Source: Larix sibirica
Taxonomy: Eukaryota > Streptophyta > Pinopsida > Pinales > Pinaceae
DNA length: 25,604 nt
Reading direction: 5' to 3'
Assembly: GCA_004151065.3 (NCBI GenBank)
Contig: NWUY0300004214.1
Location: forward strand, 1 to 25,604
The translations under genes and the position numbers were made by a program. Below, piece after piece: positions 1 to 9,504 of this stretch. How positions within the stretch are numbered: the stretch's first letter is position 1; every line of letters begins with the position of its first letter. Below the pieces are notes generated by a model that worked only from the letters and a program-made list of their open reading frames with translations, was not told the DNA's origin and ran no database searches.

Positions 1-2032
1 ATAAGATACTGGAAATTAGCTACTAATAGTCGTTGACTAAAAAATAGTCATTTATATGGAAATTTTAGACATTTTTTTATCACTAATTTCTCATTTTGTA
101 CTAGTGAAAATACATGGGATGCAAATGTCTTATTCCATTCACTACTTTCATAGGAATGCATCATATAAGTGAGATAAATATTCTCTAAAACCTATGTTGT
201 GGTAATTCAGATGTTCAACAAACTTAAAGGTTAATTATTTGGTTCCATGAAAGAGAACGCTTCTAATTCAATTATAGCAATATAGAAACCATGGCACTCA
301 AATATTATTGTCAAATAAATGGTTTCTCAACACAAACTCAATGGGTTCAATGTCTATATACAACTTCTTTCACGTCACAAGGTTTTTTTTAATTATCAAA
401 TAAATAACTCAAAAGATTGTTGAGTTTTCCAAAAATAAAATAAAATAAAAATTATTTACTTGAAAATGGGTTTGCATACATACATAATGTGAAGTCTTAC
501 AAGCTTGAGAAAGAACTGGAATATAAATAATAGATGAGAATATTTGACCTTTATCTCATTAGCAAATGGTGTTCAACAATTTCATGTCTAAAATTAAAAT
601 ATTCATACTAGATAAGCACAAGCAGAAAACATAAGAAATACTCTTACACAAGCATAAGAAATCCTCACACTAATAAATAATGGAATATGCAAAGCTGGAT
701 TCAAAGACAACAATTCTCGATCTTTAAGAAATTATGCCAGACACATGTAAGTGATTTGACCTCTAGCATTCAAGCACAACCTTGAGAAAGTGCAAAGGAA
801 AAATCCATATGCATAAATGACTATTTATGTCTATAAATCTACCCATTTTAACCAAAATAACTTGGTAGAATAATGTAAAAAGGAATGCAATACATTTAGG
901 TGAGAAATTATCCATCAAATTGCATTCCAAACAATTTCAGAGTTCGATATTAACAAACCTTGCTTCCCAAGCTTGGACACACCTACACAAGAAAAAATTA
1001 ACCAAGGAAAATAATGAAAAATGCTAGGTAAAGATACAATTATGAGACATGAAAACTGCTAGGAAAATATAAAATTCACTCTCAGATATGGGATTCCAAC
1101 TCACAGGGATAACGCCCCACAAAACTAATGGAAAGAATCATACAAATAACAATAGAAAGGATTTTGTTGCAAAGTTGTTTAGCAAGTTACAATTTCACCA
1201 ATATTTCTCTGCCATTATTACATTGGAGAGGCACATATTTCTCATGCCATTCATCTCAAAATGTTAGTACATAAATGACATTCAGATTTGAAACAAATCA
1301 TTAATCCAATTCACACAAATATACATATTAGTGGTATCATATATACATGAAAGATATAAACCTATTTAAGGGCATGGTAGTTTTCACAAGCATATCGATG
1401 TTTGAAATATGTTTTGAAAAGAGAAACTAATTCTGGGTTTATGACAGAGTATTTCAGAGACCTCTAAAACATATTCTTGTGGAATATTTCCTTCCAATTT
1501 AATATGACTAATATCTATATATTCAGATTAAGATAGACAAATAATAGGATTAATATTTTGAGAAAGATAGGAATTAGGAATTAATATTCAGACATGGGAA
1601 TAAATATGAACTCCGTTTTAGTTTATATTTAGATAGGAAGAAGTTATATATGTACTTTTTATATATAGGATAAGTAAAACAATTTTATAATTAGGAGGAA
1701 GGGAAATAAGATATTTAGGTTGGTGGCATCAAACTATCTTTACTCAAAAAATCAAAAAATATAATCAGACTCTTTCGATGGCACTGAACCATTACTCTCA
1801 CTAAGCTAACCTACTGGAATTAAACTTAGTTCACATGAATTTTGCAGTATAGTATTACAGAGACAAACAATAGTAACAAACATGGATCAAAACACAAGCA
1901 TGTATCCAGATAAATATTTTGACTAGATTATAATGCAACCATGAACTATCAATAATAATAAAAAACAGGAGCTCGATTGACTCAAGGTATCCTTACCCTA
2001 TACAATGGAGAACATCTTAAGCATCCCATCCC
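1..2032. other. AT-rich non-coding DNA, no gene seen
   Basis: No open frame of useful length and no recognisable domain on either strand. The stretch is AT-rich with many short A and T runs. A 5' LTR for the downstream gypsy element would be expected here, but I see nothing resembling the LTR-like sequence after 23915. A small hairpin (TGACTA, five A, TAGTCA) lies at 34-50. The same DNA is repeated in reverse at 21051-23082. Confidence 0.6.
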
Positions 2033-2282
2033 ATGACTAGGACCTCTCAAGCAGCGGGTGGCGAATTTGGAAAATCAAAATGAAATATTGCTGGCATTCG
2101 TGGAGCAAGTTCATAATTGGGCTCAATCTCAGGTGTATCAAGAAGAACTAATGCAGGAGATCTTGGTTGAGCAATATCAACAGGTCATATCGGTCCAGCA
2201 AAAGTCAGGTTTCAGGCCTTATACAACATTCCATAGTTCTGAGTCTCATCTTATACAATGTTTACTGTATATAGTCATATAG
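2033..2282 (+). pseudogene. gag: Gag N-terminal fragment of the gypsy element (tentative)
   Basis: An ATG at 2033 opens MTRTSQAA. After a one-base shift near 2055 the frame continues as VANLENQNEILLAFVEQ and runs to a stop at 2280-2282. The segment is rich in Gln, Glu and Leu and looks helical, as Gag N-termini of plant gypsy elements often do, and it lies just upstream of a clear gag core. Similarity fades after about 2215, where the tail (SSESHLIQCLLYIVI) no longer looks like Gag. The assignment rests mainly on position and composition. It could be an unrelated short frame. Confidence 0.4.
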
Positions 2283-2446
2283 ATAATAAGGAAACGCAGA
2301 AACAAACACACACAGATCGTAACAAACACAGCAACCATAACAAACACATCAAACCATCCACCTTCATGTAATTGTTTTTTACAATATATAAACAAGAATA
2401 CAATGAAAGGAGCCTTGAACATACCTAGAAAAAAACGAACGCCAAG

Positions 2447-2575
2447 TCCACGTTCGCAGGCTACTGAAATATGAATGTTGTTTCCACATCCGCAGGCTAC
2501 TGAAAAATGACAGTCGAATCCACGTCAACAGCTTCCAAAATATCGATGCCAAATCCACCTCCGCAGGGTGTTCGA
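2447..2575. repeat. 36-bp minisatellite, about 3.6 copies
   Basis: Units begin with TCCAC at 2447, 2483, 2519 and 2554, giving periods of 36, 36 and 35 bases. Units 1 and 2 share the core CGCAGGCTACTGAAA; units 3 and 4 are more diverged. The last unit is cut short and runs into the 61/62-bp repeat. A reverse copy lies at 20508-20636. Confidence 0.8.
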
Positions 2576-2577
2576 AC

Positions 2578-2727
2578 AGGTTGATGGGTGGCCATGGTGG
2601 CCGTTTGTTCGGGATGAAGCAGCTTGGCCAGGAAAAACAGGTTGGTGGGTGGCCATGGTGGCCGTTTGGTCAGGATGAAGCAGCTTGGTCGGGCTCAAAC
2701 AGTTTGATGGATAGCCACGGTGGCAAC
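2578..2727. repeat. 61/62-bp tandem repeat, about 2.4 copies
   Basis: Copies start at 2578, 2639 and 2701 (periods 61 and 62). Copies 1 and 2 share GGTGGCCATGGTGGCCGTTTG and then GGATGAAGCAGCTTGG. The third copy fades after about 24 bases. Because the period is not a stable multiple of three, the array shifts frame between copies, which argues against a protein repeat. A reverse copy lies at 20356-20505. Confidence 0.85.
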
Positions 2728-2744
2728 AACATATCGTTTTCAGA

Positions 2745-2943
2745 GAATGTCGTTGTCGTTCGGCATAAAAATGAACTACGACGACAGTACGGGTTGTTAT
2801 ATGTAAAATTGTGTTTGACCAAATTACGCCAAAGCGGCACAATTATGGACCATATTACATCCTTTGAGAAATTTTTAATCCACACAGATGGATTCTCTGA
2901 TTCTTTTCTTGGGGAATTCTTCATCAGTCACAAAAAATCTTGA
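2745..2943 (+). pseudogene. gag: Gag core fragment (retrotransposon gag family)
   Basis: The translation contains LTKLRQSGTIMDHITSFEKF and then GFSDSFLGEFFIS, ending at a stop at 2941-2943. This is the pattern of the plant Ty3/gypsy capsid region: a Leu-rich helix, a Gln-Ser/Thr-Gly turn, an amphipathic helix and a closing FISGL-like motif. Gag forms the particle that packages element RNA. Only about 65 residues are present. The usual zinc knuckle between capsid and protease was not found, so a large part of gag is missing or unrecognisable. The frame is open upstream to 2581, but that part is the tandem repeat and not Gag-like. Confidence 0.7.
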
Positions 2944-3003
2944 CTGCTACTCCAAACACCTCCAATACACTACCATTAAAAAATCTACAAGTTGTCTCTA
3001 TAA

Positions 3004-3718
3004 GTGATGGCAAAACAATGCCTCATAATTTTTTATCACTATGATGAATGATATTTCAGAGGGAACAAATGCAAAGAACACAATTTTTTTGAAATAGATG
3101 TATCCCCACATGATCACCCAAAGGACATAACAACACTTTTCAAGCTCCTAAGAAGGAACTCCAAATTTTTCTCCATGTCTTATTAGGTTTCTCAACATAC
3201 CAAACATTTAATTGATAGTGAAAACACCCATAATTTTATTTGTAGGTGAGTAGAAAAATAAACCCATTGATATGTCTAGCCTATACCAAATTTCCAAATT
3301 ATGATAACAAATGGTGGTATGATGAAATGTGGGGGTTGATGTGAAAACGTGAAAATACAAATGAGTGACTACCATCTCAAAACACACATTTTTGTTGAAG
3401 AGTAGTTTTTTGGAGTATCCACAGTTTCCATTTTTTAGTCAACGTTTTGAATCCTCGGTTGGATTCATCATTAAAACAATCGGGTGATTATGATGTATAT
3501 TTTTGGAGGGAAAATGGCTAAGGACTTTGGGATTGATCATCGCGGATTTCAAGGACCTATATATAAGCTTCACTAAGGAATATCAAAGGGATTACTTTAG
3601 GTTATTTAGAAATTATCACCTCCCATCATATGCAAAAGTTATTAAAGAAAGTTCACTCAAGTATTATTGCACAATTCAATGCCATCCAAGTAGTGGACAC
3701 ACCCCCATAGCACATTAA
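3004..3718 (+). pseudogene. pol: Aspartic protease region of gypsy pol, decayed
   Basis: Three pieces in different frames line up with the retroviral-type aspartic protease and its link to reverse transcriptase. Near 3005 SDGKTMPHNFLS stands where the family has its active-site Asp-Ser/Thr-Gly followed by HNF. At about 3295-3400 come NGGMMKCGG, a stop, CENVKIQMSDYHLKTHIFV. At about 3488-3598, across a frameshift, GDYDV is followed by KWLRTLGLIIADFKDLYISF, the conserved strand after the protease flap. The active-site triad is altered (SDG rather than DSG), and several stops and at least two frameshifts are present. After about 3600 the open frame (to a stop at 3716-3718) runs into the protease-RT linker without clear motifs. 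Confidence 0.75.
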
Positions 3719-3830
3719 TCTGAACTTGTAGTTGGTTCTCTCTTAACATAAAGAATTTTTTGAAAAATCCAAGGATTTACCATCGACCCATGGGGAGCAT
3801 GGTCATGGTATTCTACTAATTCTATGAATT

Positions 3831-4540
3831 CAACCCCCTAATGTATGCCCTTATCGACATCCCTTTGCACAAAAGAATGAAATCAAAAAATTCATTCACA
3901 AGTTGTTTTGGGATGTCATCATTCATCCTAGTACCATACCTTATTCCTCACCAGTGGTTATAGTGTTGAAAAAGGAGGGGACTTTATGGATGTTTCTTGA
4001 TTTTTGAGCTCTCAATAAGTTGACTATCAAGGATAAATTTCCTATTTCAGTCTATGATGACCTCCTATACAAGATTCTTGGAGAAAAGTTCTTGACTAAA
4101 CTGGACCGTCTTTCTACACCCTTGAGGGCCATTATGATATTTTAATAATGTATGTTTTCCTTTGCAATGTACCATCCACCTATTAGAGTTTCATGAAAAA
4201 TGATCTTGCGACCTTTCCTCCACAATTTTGTGTTTCCCTTCTTTGATGATATATTAATCTTTGTTACAACATGTGAAGGCCACCTAGATCATTTTGATTG
4301 TGCCTTGCAATTATTAAAGGGCCATCCATTATTTGTGAAGTGTTCCAAATGTTCTTTTAGGGTTACTAAGTTTGAATATATGGGTCATACTATGATTTCA
4401 AATGGAGTACGTGTGGACCCCAAGAAAGTGGCAACTATGAAATCCTATCCATGCCCCAAGACCCTTAAGATCTTGCACAAGTTCCATGGATTTACTAGCT
4501 ACTACAAAAATTCGTAAAAAATTGTGGAACAAATGCATAT
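3831..4540 (+). pseudogene. pol: Ty3/gypsy reverse transcriptase, decayed
   Basis: From 3831 the frame reads PPNVCPYRHPFAQKNEIKKF, then HPSTIPYSSPVVIVLKK, DF, a stop at 4005-4007, ALNKLTIKDKFPIS and GEKFLTKLD. These are the RT finger and palm motifs, including the LD Asp of the first catalytic block. After a poorly preserved stretch around 4120-4200 the frame changes and 4200-4517 gives FFDDILIF (the xxDD catalytic box), then KCSKCSFRVTKFEYMGHTM, VDPKKVATMK and the thumb/connection motif HGFTSYYKNS. A one-base shift near 4510 truncates it, and similarity resumes briefly until the LINE insertion. The stop at 4005 stands where the family has Arg, consistent with CGA to TGA. The remainder resumes at about 10466. 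Confidence 0.92.
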
Positions 4541-4546
4541 CCTTCC

Positions 4547-4554
4547 TTTTTTTT
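4547..4554 (-). other. LINE poly(A) tail remnant (A8 on the minus strand)
   Basis: Eight T on the plus strand lie at the exact point where gypsy RT similarity stops. Read on the minus strand this is the A-tail ending the LINE. The about 310 bases upstream in LINE orientation (4555-4865) hold no clear frame and act as its 3' UTR. Confidence 0.75.
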
Positions 4555-4865
4555 GGTAAGTAAGGCTATATTATATTACTTCAAAAAGATGGCATGTCCA
4601 ATAGTACAATTCAAATCCAGAGCCATGAAATCAGGCATATGACATTGCTCTGTCAGTCTTCCCACACCATATCAACCAAAACCAAAACCATCCCACTACT
4701 ATGAGGATAACTATTGACATAATATACATATACAATTACCACAGACTTGTAGCTAACTATATCATTGACGACCCTATCAGACACACTAGTAATGACACTA
4801 ACAAAATAACGATTGAACGTCAAATGACCAAAAGAATAAAATAGCTACAGAACCTGAAGGTTCCC

Positions 4866-5441
4866 TTAATCAAGTCGAGCAGCATGATGAACAGGTTGTG
4901 GTGGAGCTGTGATGATTCCATCCATTGTTGGAGCAGGTTGAGCTGGCTATGGAGGAGCTTCTGCAAACCCAACCATCGGCGTCGAACGAGGAAGGAATCT
5001 TATCCCCAATTTACTTGCAATGAGATCCACCTTACGATGCATCAAGCAGCAATCAACATTGTCGTCTTTCCACGCTTGAATTAGATCCATATCCCCTTCT
5101 TCTTTTTTAGTTCTCTCCATAAGAACCCAGGAGAAAATGCCCTTCATCACCTAGAAGGTCGAAACTATACGGTCATAGGCTTCCTTACAACCTCGCACTG
5201 AACCAGAGTCTTGCACCCACTCTATGAGCTCATCAAAATCCTCACTCATCTGCATATTGTGGACTTGGTCCCAAAGACCCCACTCAATTTCCTCAATTTC
5301 CTCTTTAATGAAAACAAGGATTCTAGATTTAAAGAATTGGGTTTCCTGACCAGCCTGCTTTTGCTCTCTGGTGGCTCGAGGTGTAATAGCCACCCTTTTC
5401 CCCTTCACTTCTCACTTAGCTCGTTTCCCCTTGGTCTCCAT
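4866..5441 (-). pseudogene. Unrecognised 3' reading frame of the LINE (ORF3)
   Basis: Downstream of the RNase H, an ATG at 5441 (minus strand) opens a frame of 191 codons before a TAA at 4866-4868. It carries three in-frame stops (TGA about 5413, TAG about 5152, TAG about 4948) but no frameshift. The N-terminus is basic (METKGKRAK and, after the first stop, KGKRVAITPRATREQKQAGQ). The middle is acidic and probably helical (FIKEEIEEIEWGLWDQ, SEDFDELIEWVQD). A Cys-containing stretch (DNVDCCLMHRKVDLIASKLG) follows, then a Pro/Ala-rich tail (PAQPAPTMDG, APPQPVHHAARLD). The frame may extend upstream to about 5534 (GNFGYFHPHERRYLVLGNN). I recognise no family. It may be a LINE-specific third ORF, a captured fragment, or a frameshifted ORF2 extension. 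Random DNA of this length would be expected to hold about nine stops. Confidence 0.5.
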
Positions 5442-5782
5442 CGACCCCAACCACCGGTATTCTAGGTTGTTCCCAAGCACCAAATATCTCCTTTCATGGG
5501 GATGAAAATAACCAAAGTTTCCAACTGGTAACACTCACACCTAGTTTGCATTCCTCTACCTGAATAAGAACCCATGCCACCATAAATTCTCATAATGACC
5601 TCTATTATCTCCCCAAAATCCTAATTGGAGTTCATACCTTTGACCAATCCTCCCACACCAGCGCACTTTATGCCATTATTCTCCATAGCTTTAATCTCGT
5701 AGTCCCTCCTCTCCCATACAGACTCATTACTGCAATCTCCACCTAACATCAACTAGCCCCTCTTCCAACAATAACCATTGCC
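5405..5782 (-). other. Region between LINE RNase H and 3' frame, possible ORF2 tail
   Basis: The ORF2 frame continues past the TAA at 5783 with only a few stops (TAG at about 5753-5755, 5621-5623 and 5462-5464, TGA at about 5405-5407). It encodes ERRDYEIKAMENNGIKCAG, GGMGSYSGRGMQTRCECYQ and NTGGWGRWRPRGN. A second frame reads GHYENLWWHGFLF and then GNFGYFHPHERRYLVLGNN and joins the 3' frame. I cannot tell which was the ancestral frame. Nothing in it matches a domain I know. Confidence 0.45.
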
Positions 5783-5982
5783 TTAATTAACACCCTGCAT
5801 GAGGTCATAATTTATGACACGAAAAGATACTCCTCTAGGCGTAGGCACGTGGGGCATCACATTCTATGCATCCTCCTCCCTTGCCTCTCCGTTACCCACA
5901 TCAGGGATGCTAATATCATGAGCTGCAAGGAGTTCACATTGGTTGACCCATGTCTGATCTCCAATCGACTACAGCTTACCTT

Positions 5983-6516
5983 ATGTATTGTTTATGCGAT
6001 CCTTCTCTCCTTTGTTTGCTAGGATATCCACTACCTTATTGCCATTATGTTTGACGTTGTTGAAAGAGAGGGCCCAAATTTGACATAGCAAGGAAATTAA
6101 TTTCTCTAGTCTATAATCTAGATGCTACTTGTTAGTCCTTTTGTAATTCCCTTTCCATTGATAATATTATTTTGGAGTAACCTTCCACTATTAGTGGTGT
6201 ACAATCCTTCTAAATCACCATCTTTATCCCATACAGAAGGTCCTCCAATTTAGAAGCATTATTAATTTATGTTCCTATGTATCATGTATAAGCTTCCAAA
6301 ATCCCCCCCCTAGTGGTTTTGAAATATCCCTCCAAAACCAGCCAAACCCAGGTTCCCTTTGGATGCCCCATCAAAATTAAGTTTGATATACCCCTCTGGG
6401 GGAGCACACCAATAGTTTGGGCTTAAATCCTCTACCATCCTTAATTTATTTAGCCTAATAAAACTTGGAAGAGATCTCACTTCCCTATTTTCAAGAATAC
6501 TTCTTTGTTGATCCAA
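5983..6516 (-). pseudogene. LINE ORF2 RNase H domain, third catalytic Asp lost
   Basis: A ribonuclease H domain, typical of many plant L1 elements, removes the RNA strand of the hybrid. Visible motifs: EGYIKLNFDGASKGN with the first catalytic Asp, NNASKLEDLLYGIKM with the Glu helix, LIVEGYSKII where the family has VEGDS (the third acidic residue is Tyr here), and VKHNGNKVVDILANKGEK with the last Asp. Stops follow GGIFQNH (6310-6312) and recur within the domain; a frame change before VKHNGN is also needed. The domain is inactive by both substitution and truncation. Confidence 0.9.
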
Positions 6517-6766
6517 GGCTTGCTAGTCCTATTCACTCCAATTGGTCATCTGGAGAGTCTCAAGAATATGTAGCTTGATCTTAGTCCATACTCCATTCTA
6601 CGAATCGCTCTTGTCTTGAAAAATATGTTGATTCCTTTCCTTCCATATTTCCCAAAACAAAAATCCTAGAAATATTTGCCAGATTATATTGATAATTGTA
6701 TTTTGAAATGGTTTAACTATTCATTCTTTGATAGATAGTTTCGGTCTACCATGAACACGGTTCAAA

Positions 6767-7950
6767 TTTTAGAATACTTTAGTAGTTGTGTCCCATAATG
6801 TTGATACAAATGTGCATGCATCTAGCAAGGGGTCCATCGTTTCCTTTGCTTGGGAACACATAACACAACGGGATGGGCCAACTATCCCTCTCTTGCTTGG
6901 ATTTTCCCCTGTCGAGATTCGCCTTTTGACTACCAACCACAAGAATGTTTCCACCTTGGGCCAGATATTTACCTTCCATATTTTATTCCATACTTCTTGT
7001 TTTGTAAACTCTCTTTGTCCCGTCCATAAAATGTAAGCTTCCTTTAGGTTAAAAGATCATTTTGGTGATAATCCCCACCTCAGTTTGTCTAGTCCCCTCT
7101 GGATCCAAATATGCCACTCTTAGATGGTTTCCCATAGTCTTTGGGGCTCCTCTTCTTGACGATTCAGTCTCCCCCATTCATGTGGATTCCATCATCTGAA
7201 ATCTCCTTCCCCCGATATCTCATGCTAGAATTCCTTTACTTTCATCCATCCCCTTTCTTGGCAAACAACTTGAAAACCAGGCGCTTCTAGGTGATGAACA
7301 AGGTTTGGGAGTTGTTTCCAAGAGTCTTGCAAAAATTACACATCGCCTCCATTTCATATTTCCCAAAAACTATGTTCCTGAATTAAACTTCTTCCTTGAA
7401 TAATTGTCCTCCAAATATAAGATCTAGGCTTCAGTTCTGCAAATATGATAAGATCTTGTTTATTCCAAACTTGATCATACTTACAGTGCCATATTTTATG
7501 CCATGGTTCCTCTTTGTGGGTTACCCACCTCCACCATATTTTAGCACCCAAGACCTTGATTTTATTCTTTGGATATCTTAGGCCTAGGCCACCTTGTAAT
7601 TTAGGCATACATATATTATCCCAACTAACCAACGCTCATTTGATCCTCTCTTGTGTTTCCCCCCAAAGAAACTTTCTTTGCATATTCCTTATCTCTTTCA
7701 GAACTGCCTTTGGTGTTTCCATCGCTGAAAATAAATAGATTGCCATGGATCGAAGGACTGATTTTACCAATACCAATCCAATTGTCAAGTTGAGGGGTTT
7801 CAACACCCAATTTGCTAACTTCTATTTCATCTGGTCAAGAAAATACATCCAAGAATATTTCCTAATAATAGAGTCATCCAGAGAGGCCCCTAGATATTTG
7901 GATGGAAGGGAGCTCCCTTGGAATCCCAAAATGCATAGAATATTAAGTTG
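6767..7950 (-). pseudogene. LINE ORF2 thumb/linker and zf-RVT zinc-binding region
   Basis: Downstream of RT the fragments SKYLGASLDD, VLKEIRNMQRKFLWG, VSWDNICMPKLQGGLGLRYP and then VETFLWLVVKRRISTGENPS and KRGIVGPSRCVMC follow the plant L1 order. The zf-RVT module normally has two close Cys, a His and a Cys. Here CVMC is present and a later Cys (LLDAC) is present, but the expected His just before LL is Pro, so the metal site is probably lost. Several stops and shifts break the region. A single arm-to-arm difference (7893 versus 15190) falls in SKYLGAS and is synonymous (Leu). Confidence 0.85.
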
Positions 7951-8053
7951 GGTAGTCCAGGGAGTGTTGATCAAGAAGAAAACCTAATATTTATCTTCAT
8001 TAACTTCAAGTCCTAAGGTGACAGAGAACATGTTTAAACATTTTTTTAATTGC

Positions 8054-8908
8054 TCATGCTACTTGAACCAATGGGTGACCCATTAACATTGTATCATCAA
8101 TGAATTGTTGGTGGAAGTATTTTGTCACCAAAGGATGTAAGCTCAAGCATCTAATTTCATGCCTCTCCATCATTTCCTTGATTGTCCTACCCATCCCTCT
8201 TGCCAATAGAATGAAAAGAAAGGGGGAAAGTGGATCCCCTTGTCTAATTCCCCTAGATGGCCTAAAGCTGGGGGTTGGGGATCCATTCAAAAATATTGAG
8301 AAGAAGGCTGATAAAGTCAAACTCATGATCCATCCCACCCAAGCATCCCAAAAACCAAAATCCTTCAACATCTCCCTCTTGAACTGCCAACTTATTTTTT
8401 CGTATGATTTATAAATATCAAGCTTGAGTAGCATCCTCATCTTCTTTCTTATTTTTAAGGAATGAATCGCCTCATGCACTAGAATTATCCCATCCAATAT
8501 TTTCCTTTCCTCCATGAATCCCGATTGCTCCAGCGAGATCAGTGCGGGAATGAGAGGTTTCATCCTATTGGCTATGACTTTAGTTATAATTTTATAGATA
8601 ACATTGCACAACGAAATTGGTCCAAATTTACCTGGAGTGTTTGCTCCATCACTTTTGGGAATAGGAGTTAAGAACGTGGCATTGAAGGTCGCTAACACTC
8701 CTTTGGATCTTCCTGAGTATTCCACTATTCTCAACAACTCCTCCTTGATCATATCCCATAAGTGGTGAAAGAAATTAGTTATGAAGCCATCCGACCTAGA
8801 GGATTTCCCATATTCCATTTGTTTATCTGCTTCTTCAACTTCCTTCATTTCCACTAGCCGCATCAATATGTCATTTTGGGTGTTAGACACCAAAGATGGG
8901 ATATGCTA
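8054..8908 (-). pseudogene. LINE ORF2 reverse transcriptase domain, longest open piece (279 codons)
   Basis: This is the longest open frame in the arm. Motifs in order, numbering from the first codon of the open piece: FNATFLTPIPKSDGANTP and FGPISLCNVIYKIITKVIAN (residues 68-109), EQSGFMEERKILDGI (122-136), KLDIYKSYEKISW (157-169, first catalytic Asp 159), RPSRGIRQGDPLSPFLF (211-227), and HQQFIDDTML (261-270) with the catalytic Asp pair 266-267. The L1 RT catalytic Asp residues are therefore retained. The family motif that usually reads KAPGPDGF is degraded to SSRSDGF. The frame is closed upstream by a TAG at 8907 and downstream by a TGA at 8054. Confidence 0.95.
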
Positions 8909-9504
8909 GGTAATCCTCGCAATATCGGCCAATCTATCATATCGTGGCTCCTCCATAATGTCCTTGAAGTAATTCACCAATTCCTCTTCAATCTCTTCTC
9001 GAGTCTCAACCGGTTTCCCATCCTCCTTCTTCATCCTTAGTACTTTATTCTTTTTCAATGTTGAATTGTTGATCTATGGAAGAAATTGTTGTTTCGTTCT
9101 CCTTCTTTTAACCACATATTCCTTGATTTCTGCTTCCACGGGATATTCTCCTGAGACTCCCTAGAATCAATTTGTTCCAAGATATTAGTTTCATGTGCCT
9201 TAAGTTATTTTGTATATCCATTTTGCATGCCATCCAATTGGATTTCGTCTAGTTAGATTTCCAGCCTTCTTTTATCTTGGAAAATATTCTCAAATTCTTA
9301 TTTGTTCCATATTAATATTTTTCCTTTAGTAGTTTTTAATTTCTATTGAAATTGGTACATACTTGATCCCCGTGGTACTTCCAACTCCTCTCTCCATTAT
9401 TGCACCATCGTCTTGAAGTCCTTATCCCCTAACCATAAATGCTCAAAATGAAAAGGCTTTCTAGCAAGGTAACCAAACCCACTCCATCACAAGCTAACGA
9501 GCCA

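Larger units (their letters stand above)
2283..2744. other. Interruption inside gag containing tandem repeats
   Basis: This stretch separates the Gag N-terminal fragment from the Gag core and shows no Gag-like residues. It starts with AC-rich low-complexity DNA (repeated aacaaacaca between about 2300 and 2350), followed by a 36-bp tandem repeat and then a 61/62-bp tandem repeat. A minus-strand open frame (2525-2842) covers the repeats but resembles no known protein and is probably incidental. This could be an inserted sequence or local repeat expansion in a dead gag gene. Confidence 0.5.

Noticed and set aside
2300-2350. AC-rich repeats considered as a CRISPR-like or satellite array
   Set aside because: Too short and irregular, with no constant repeat-spacer structure; simple low-complexity DNA.
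2525-2842. Minus-strand frame of 105 codons over the tandem repeats
   Set aside because: The open frame follows from the repeat composition, changes phase with the 61/62-bp period, and resembles no family.
31-3445. The 15-mer ATTTTTTAGTCAACG at 3431-3445 also occurs inverted at 31-45
   Set aside because: Short, AT-rich and isolated; no extended similarity around either site, so probably chance.
5211-5465. Plus-strand frame of 84 codons opposite the LINE 3' frame
   Set aside because: It runs antisense to a longer frame that suits the LINE orientation, and its Leu/Phe/Pro-rich product looks like a complement shadow.
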